64,000 nucleotides of DNA from Vombatus ursinus (Eukaryota > Chordata > Mammalia > Diprotodontia > Vombatidae). The stretch lies in assembly GCF_900497805.2 (NCBI RefSeq), contig NW_020954599.1, forward strand, positions 48,057,397 to 48,121,396, given 5' to 3'. This document shows, in pieces, positions 60,570 to 64,000 of this stretch (position 1 is the stretch's first letter; each line of letters starts with the position of its first letter). Made by a program: the position numbers and the translations under genes. Below the pieces are notes generated by a model that was not told where the DNA came from, did not search any database, and saw only the letters and a list, made by a program, of their open reading frames with translations.

Positions 60570-61295
60570 CTCATATCCACTCACAGAGATATATATTCTG
60601 TAGATTGAGAAATTGAATATATGTGTAGATAAATACATCTGTATTATACTATTTTGTTCCTCTACTCACCCAGAGAGCTTCTGAGTATGAGGAGCTAATT
60701 CTCTGGTCTGCTACCCCACATACATTGTGCCCTGACTTCCTCTGTGTAGCAACTCTTAATTCTGCACTCATAATAGTCTATGGGCCAAAACATAATGTAA
60801 AAGAGTCTGCTTAGGTAGGGATGGGAGATAAGAGAAATAGTCTTTTGATTCACCTCTGCTTTTATACTGCATTATTGATAACATTAGTAACCCTTCAGTC
60901 TTGAGCCAGGTCCTTTACAATGGAAAATTTAATCCATCTAGATTACTTAATGCAAAACACTCTAAGTTTCTAAATAGCTGTACTTTACCACATTGACTTT
61001 AGAGCCTAAAAGCTGATCTTGTCTCTTTCAGTTGAATTGCATGCTGTTAACTCCTTTAGGGTTTGATGGCTAAGATAAAGAAGCAGAGAGTTCAGCCTGA
61101 GTTTCTTTGACATAAGAAACTCTTGGTTGAGCAAATTTTCTCTCTCTCTCTCAATGCATGTCAATAATTCTCTGAAACTTAGAGTCTGGGAGAATTTCTA
61201 TTCTACTATGTTATGGAAATGCTTGTTTTATTTCCTAAGTTCAGTAAAATAAATATATTTTTTAAAAAAGAAAAAAAAACAATAAAGTCAAGAAT
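60570..61295 (+). other. Unidentified sequence with AATAAA and A-rich end
   Basis: No gene seen, but the block ends with AAAATAAATATATTTTTT and then an A-rich tail (61262-61310) with several GAAA and AATAAA words. A diverged retrocopy of an unknown transcript or an LTR remnant are both possible. I could not match the body to a family. Confidence 0.3.
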
Positions 61296-61299
61296 ACCA

Positions 61300-61415
61300 G
61301 AAAAAAAGAAAGGTTAAACAACCTACCCAGCCAGTATGCATCAGAGACAGGACTTAAACCCAAGCCTTCTGGCTCCTAGGCTGGCTCTGTATCTTCCACA
61401 ACAGGGCTGCCTCTA
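61300..61415 (-). repeat. MIR-type SINE fragment
   Basis: AACAACCTACCCAGCCAG, GGACTTAAACCCAAGCC and TCTGGCTCCTAGGCTGG in antisense MIR order. Confidence 0.6.
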
Positions 61416-61895
61416 ATGATGGTTAGGATCCTCTTATTAAAATGTAAACGTTATCCAATGTCATCCACTCAGACTTATTAGAAGTAAATTTACCCTACAA
61501 GCACTGTTAAATAAAAATTATTAACTTTTACGGTGTTTGGAAAGCTCTATGATTGAATCAGTGTGGGTAGATCCTTTCTTGATATGGATTGCAACTCTTT
61601 CATATCTTTTTTCATTATTGTACATGAGAAATGCATCCCATGGTAGCTGGCCTTAATGTGATGGACTTTTCTGCACTTCAGCAATCTGCTTCTTGTGTCA
61701 CAGATTCAACAGTCTGTCACTGGGATCAGACTCCAAGACTTTCCTACTTGGTAAGACCTACTGGTGCATCTGCTTCACTGGTATATCCTTTCAGAACCTG
61801 GATCACATCCACACCACAAAGAGGCAATGAAGGAGTGTTTTGGTAGAGGAGATGATGTGACTAAGATTATGGATTAAAAACTGGATAGCTCCCTA
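61416..61895. other. Unique sequence, no gene seen
   Basis: A 71-codon frame at 61631-61846 shows no recognised motif. Confidence 0.4.
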
Positions 61896-61899
61896 AAGA

Positions 61900-62070
61900 C
61901 AGCAGGACACCCTGAAAAGATAGAAGATCTGGTTTCCATCTCAACACTGATACTTGCTACCTATGTAACCCTGAGTAAGTCCTTCCATGGATTTCCTCAT
62001 TTTTAAAAAAAGAGATGGCATTGCATTTCATGTTCTCTGAGATCCTTTCTAGATCCATGATCTACTCCAA
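61900..62070 (+). repeat. MIR3/THER-like SINE
   Basis: AAGATCTGGTTTCCATCTC, TATGTAACCCTGAGTAAGTC, TTTCCTCATTTTTAAAAAAAG and the GATCCTTTCTAGATCCATGATC ending. Confidence 0.7.
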
Positions 62071-62079
62071 AGATTTCAT

Positions 62080-62220
62080 TCTACCAAAGAGAATACAACT
62101 CCAAGAGAAGTTAAATAACTTGTGTAAAGTTTCACAGGTATCAAATGTCTAGAAGAGAATACAAACTCAGATTCTTTGACTCCAAATCCAGACATCTAAC
62201 CACCATGCTAAGCAGACAGG
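62080..62220 (-). repeat. MIR-type SINE
   Basis: AAGTTAAATAACTTGTGTAAAG, GATTCTTTGACTCCAAATCC and ACCACCATGCTAAGC in antisense order. Confidence 0.65.
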
Positions 62221-62349
62221 GAATGCAGAGCAGACCAGAAATAAACAAACCCTACAATCTTCATATATTTTCAGTTTTTACTCCACTGCTTCTTTTAAAA
62301 GGTGTTTACTTTCAAAAGGAAGGTCTGCTGCTACAGAGGACTATGAATC

Positions 62350-62530
62350 ATAATAGAAAATATATTGGATTTGAAATTAGAGGACCCTGAGTTCAAATTC
62401 TTACTCTCCCTTTTACTACTTCTATGATCTTGGGCAATTAATTTTCTCTCTCTTAACCTGTCTCTTCATCCTTAAAATTAATTTATTAGACTATATGGCC
62501 TTCTGACTCAAACTACAATCCATATCATGG
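62350..62530 (+). repeat. MIR3/THER-like SINE
   Basis: GGATTTGAAATTAGAGGACC, CTGAGTTCAAATTCTTACTC, GATCTTGGGCAATTAATTTTC and a degraded tail near CTGACTCAAACTACAATCC. Confidence 0.75.
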
Positions 62531-62549
62531 TCAATCTTTGGTGCTTAAT

Positions 62550-62590
62550 AATTAATAATAATAATAATAATGGTAGTAGTAGTAGTAGTG

Positions 62591-62639
<49 letters not shown>

Positions 62640-62640
62640 C
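62550..62640 (+). repeat. (AAT)n / (TAG)n microsatellite
   Basis: Triplet runs of AAT then about 60 bp of TAG/AGT. In one frame they give a long Ser run that is not a gene. They sit at the 3' tail of the minus-strand SINE at 62640-62850, a usual birthplace of such repeats. Confidence 0.95.
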
Positions 62641-62850
62641 CAACAGTTATGTAGTGTTTTAAAGTATATGAAGAATTATACATATGTTTTCTCATTTCTT
62701 CACAAAACACTGTGAATTAAATGCTATTGTTATCTCCATTTCACAGAAGAGGAAATGAGGCTGAACATCCTGCCCAAAGTAACACGCCTAGTAAAGGTCT
62801 GAAACAGGTTTTAAACTCAGGTCTAGCACTCTATCTACTATAACACCTAA
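62640..62850 (-). repeat. CORE-SINE (MAR1/THER-like)
   Basis: AACAGTTATGTAGTGTTTTAAAG, CATTTCACAGAAGAGGAAATG, CCCAAAGTAACACGCC and TCTAGCACTCTATCTAC match the antisense CORE-SINE order. Confidence 0.8.
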
Positions 62851-62854
62851 CAAA

Positions 62855-63690
62855 TGTGCAGGGTGTTCGTCATTTCACTATACAAGGAATTCTCCAGACA
62901 GACTACCTGAAAATGAAGTGTGGGGTTCAAATCTTAGTAAAGAACATTTTCCCCCTCAGAGTTCATCTTTCATGGTGCCATCAAGAATGTCATTTAACCA
63001 GATTCCCCTCCATACATACCCTATGCAACCTTTATTTATCATGGTCAAACTGAATCCAGGGTCCCTAAATTTGCTTCAAATTATCTGTCCCAAATAGTAT
63101 GTAAGCTATACTGTGTAACTCATGAGAGTCCAATGTAACACACACACCTATAATTCATGGGAAAATCAATTTCCATTTGTCAATGTAACACATTCCCATA
63201 AACTCTTTCTGCATGAAATACTTATTTCAGAAAGAGAGAGAAAATCTGAATACATTCCCTGAACCAAGGAATGAAAAATCTGACTCCATTGGCTCTGACA
63301 CATTTGTGTTTGAGACTATTTTATATATTAAACTGCCATCTTTCCAGTATGAATGTTTCTGTCTCATTACCCTGAAGCTTGAAACACCATCCTCGATCTT
63401 GCAGGAAGCTATTTATCTATTCTAGGAATGAAATAAGCAGAGACAGAGAAGAGCATTACAATGACAGGGCCTCCAGCAGAGTGTTTGTGAGAACATATTC
63501 CTAACAGTCTCAACATGTGGGTGGTGATATTGTTTTTGCCTTGTGGATGTCTTTCAGAAGACATTGCTGGTATGTATAAGTGGAAATAGGTGGCTAAAGT
63601 AGATCCTGAACTGCAGAAGGACCTAATGAAACGTACTTATCCCCCACCTCAACTCTGCTGAAGTTCTGTTCATTTTGGAATTAACAACAA
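62855..63690. other. Unique sequence, no gene seen
   Basis: No gene or named repeat recognised. Confidence 0.4.
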
Positions 63691-63694
63691 TGAA

Positions 63695-64000
63695 GAGAAC
63701 TCATTAGAAAATATTTGATAAATATATAGAGGTTTAGCCAAGAGAAAAGATTCTTGGTAGAAGAGGGGCATGATAGTTATCTTTTGAGTATTTGAAAGGA
63801 TGTCATGTGGAAGAAAGATTAGAATTCTCCTTGGCCTTAGAGGGCTAAACATGAAAAAAAAGGAAATTGCCAAGTGGATTTGTATTACATTCAAGGAAAA
63901 AATTGCAAATAAGTAGAGCAATCCTAAAGTGGACTAACTCAAAATGTAGGCATTTCCCTTCACTTGAGGCATCCAAGCAAACACTGGGTGACCACTTATT
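63695..64000 (+). repeat. LINE/CR1 (L3) 3' region, cut by window end
   Basis: GGGGCATGATAGTTATCTTTTGAG, TATTTGAAAGGATGTC, ATGTGGAAGAAAGATTAG, CCTTGGCCTTAGAGGGC, TTGAGGCATCCAAGCAAAC and GGGTGACCACTTA follow the L3/CR1 3' order. It is a mammal-wide ancient LINE. The 3' terminus is beyond the window. Confidence 0.75.

Noticed and set aside
62527-62715. Serine-rich open frame
   Set aside because: Produced by the TAG/AGT triplet repeat at a SINE tail.

Overview
This is a mammalian, almost certainly marsupial, intergenic or intronic window of about 64 kb. I see no intact host protein-coding gene, no rRNA or tRNA gene, no CRISPR array and no bacterial feature. The marsupial call rests on four things. 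First, a young tRNA-derived SINE of the type that opens GGCAGCTAGGTGGCACAGTGG. Second, several CORE-SINE copies ending in the RTE-derived tail with CACAAAGAGTCAGA. Third, marsupial-type L1 and ORF1-only half-L1 (HAL1) elements. Fourth, abundant old MIR, L2 and L3/CR1 remains. An Australasian marsupial is slightly favoured by the SINE variant, but I cannot settle the species.

Layout. Positions 1-9600 are mostly unique AT-rich sequence with old repeats and microsatellites. From 9656 to about 20750 lies a dense nest. A foldback hAT-type element (9656-13930, 8-bp target duplication) is split by a minus-strand L1/HAL1 composite. It is followed by an internally deleted L1, then a minus-strand L1/HAL1 copy that was itself split by a plus-strand HAL1, then another L1 3' end. 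Positions 20750-26390 hold unique sequence, SINEs and small hAT elements. Positions 26391-32168 hold a second nest, where a full-length plus-strand HAL1 with a perfect 14-bp target duplication sits inside a minus-strand HAL1. Positions 32300-46280 are unique sequence with SINEs, an L2 copy, a GC-rich solo LTR (42620-43439), an old L1 fragment and a hAT element at 45002-45628. Positions 46285-49417 hold a 5'-truncated L1 with a perfect 12-bp target duplication. It contains a HAL1 that appears to have carried along about 360 bp of downstream DNA. Positions 54043-55448 hold a processed GAPDH pseudogene with a 16-bp, slightly diverged target duplication. The remainder is old SINE, L2 and microsatellite sequence, and an L3/CR1 3' end runs off the right edge.

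How the parts relate. The history is one of retrotransposition. L1 machinery would have mobilised the L1s, the ORF1-only HAL1s and the GAPDH mRNA copy. SINEs and hAT elements were added before and after. Most L1/HAL1 copies lie on the minus strand, and all seven recognised copies of one old unnamed repeat lie on the plus strand. No new cellular system was found. The most informative loci are the HAL1 with a 3' transduction and a possible splice-like junction, the HAL1-into-HAL1 nests, the split foldback hAT, and one small cysteine-rich open frame (41158-41367) that I could not identify.
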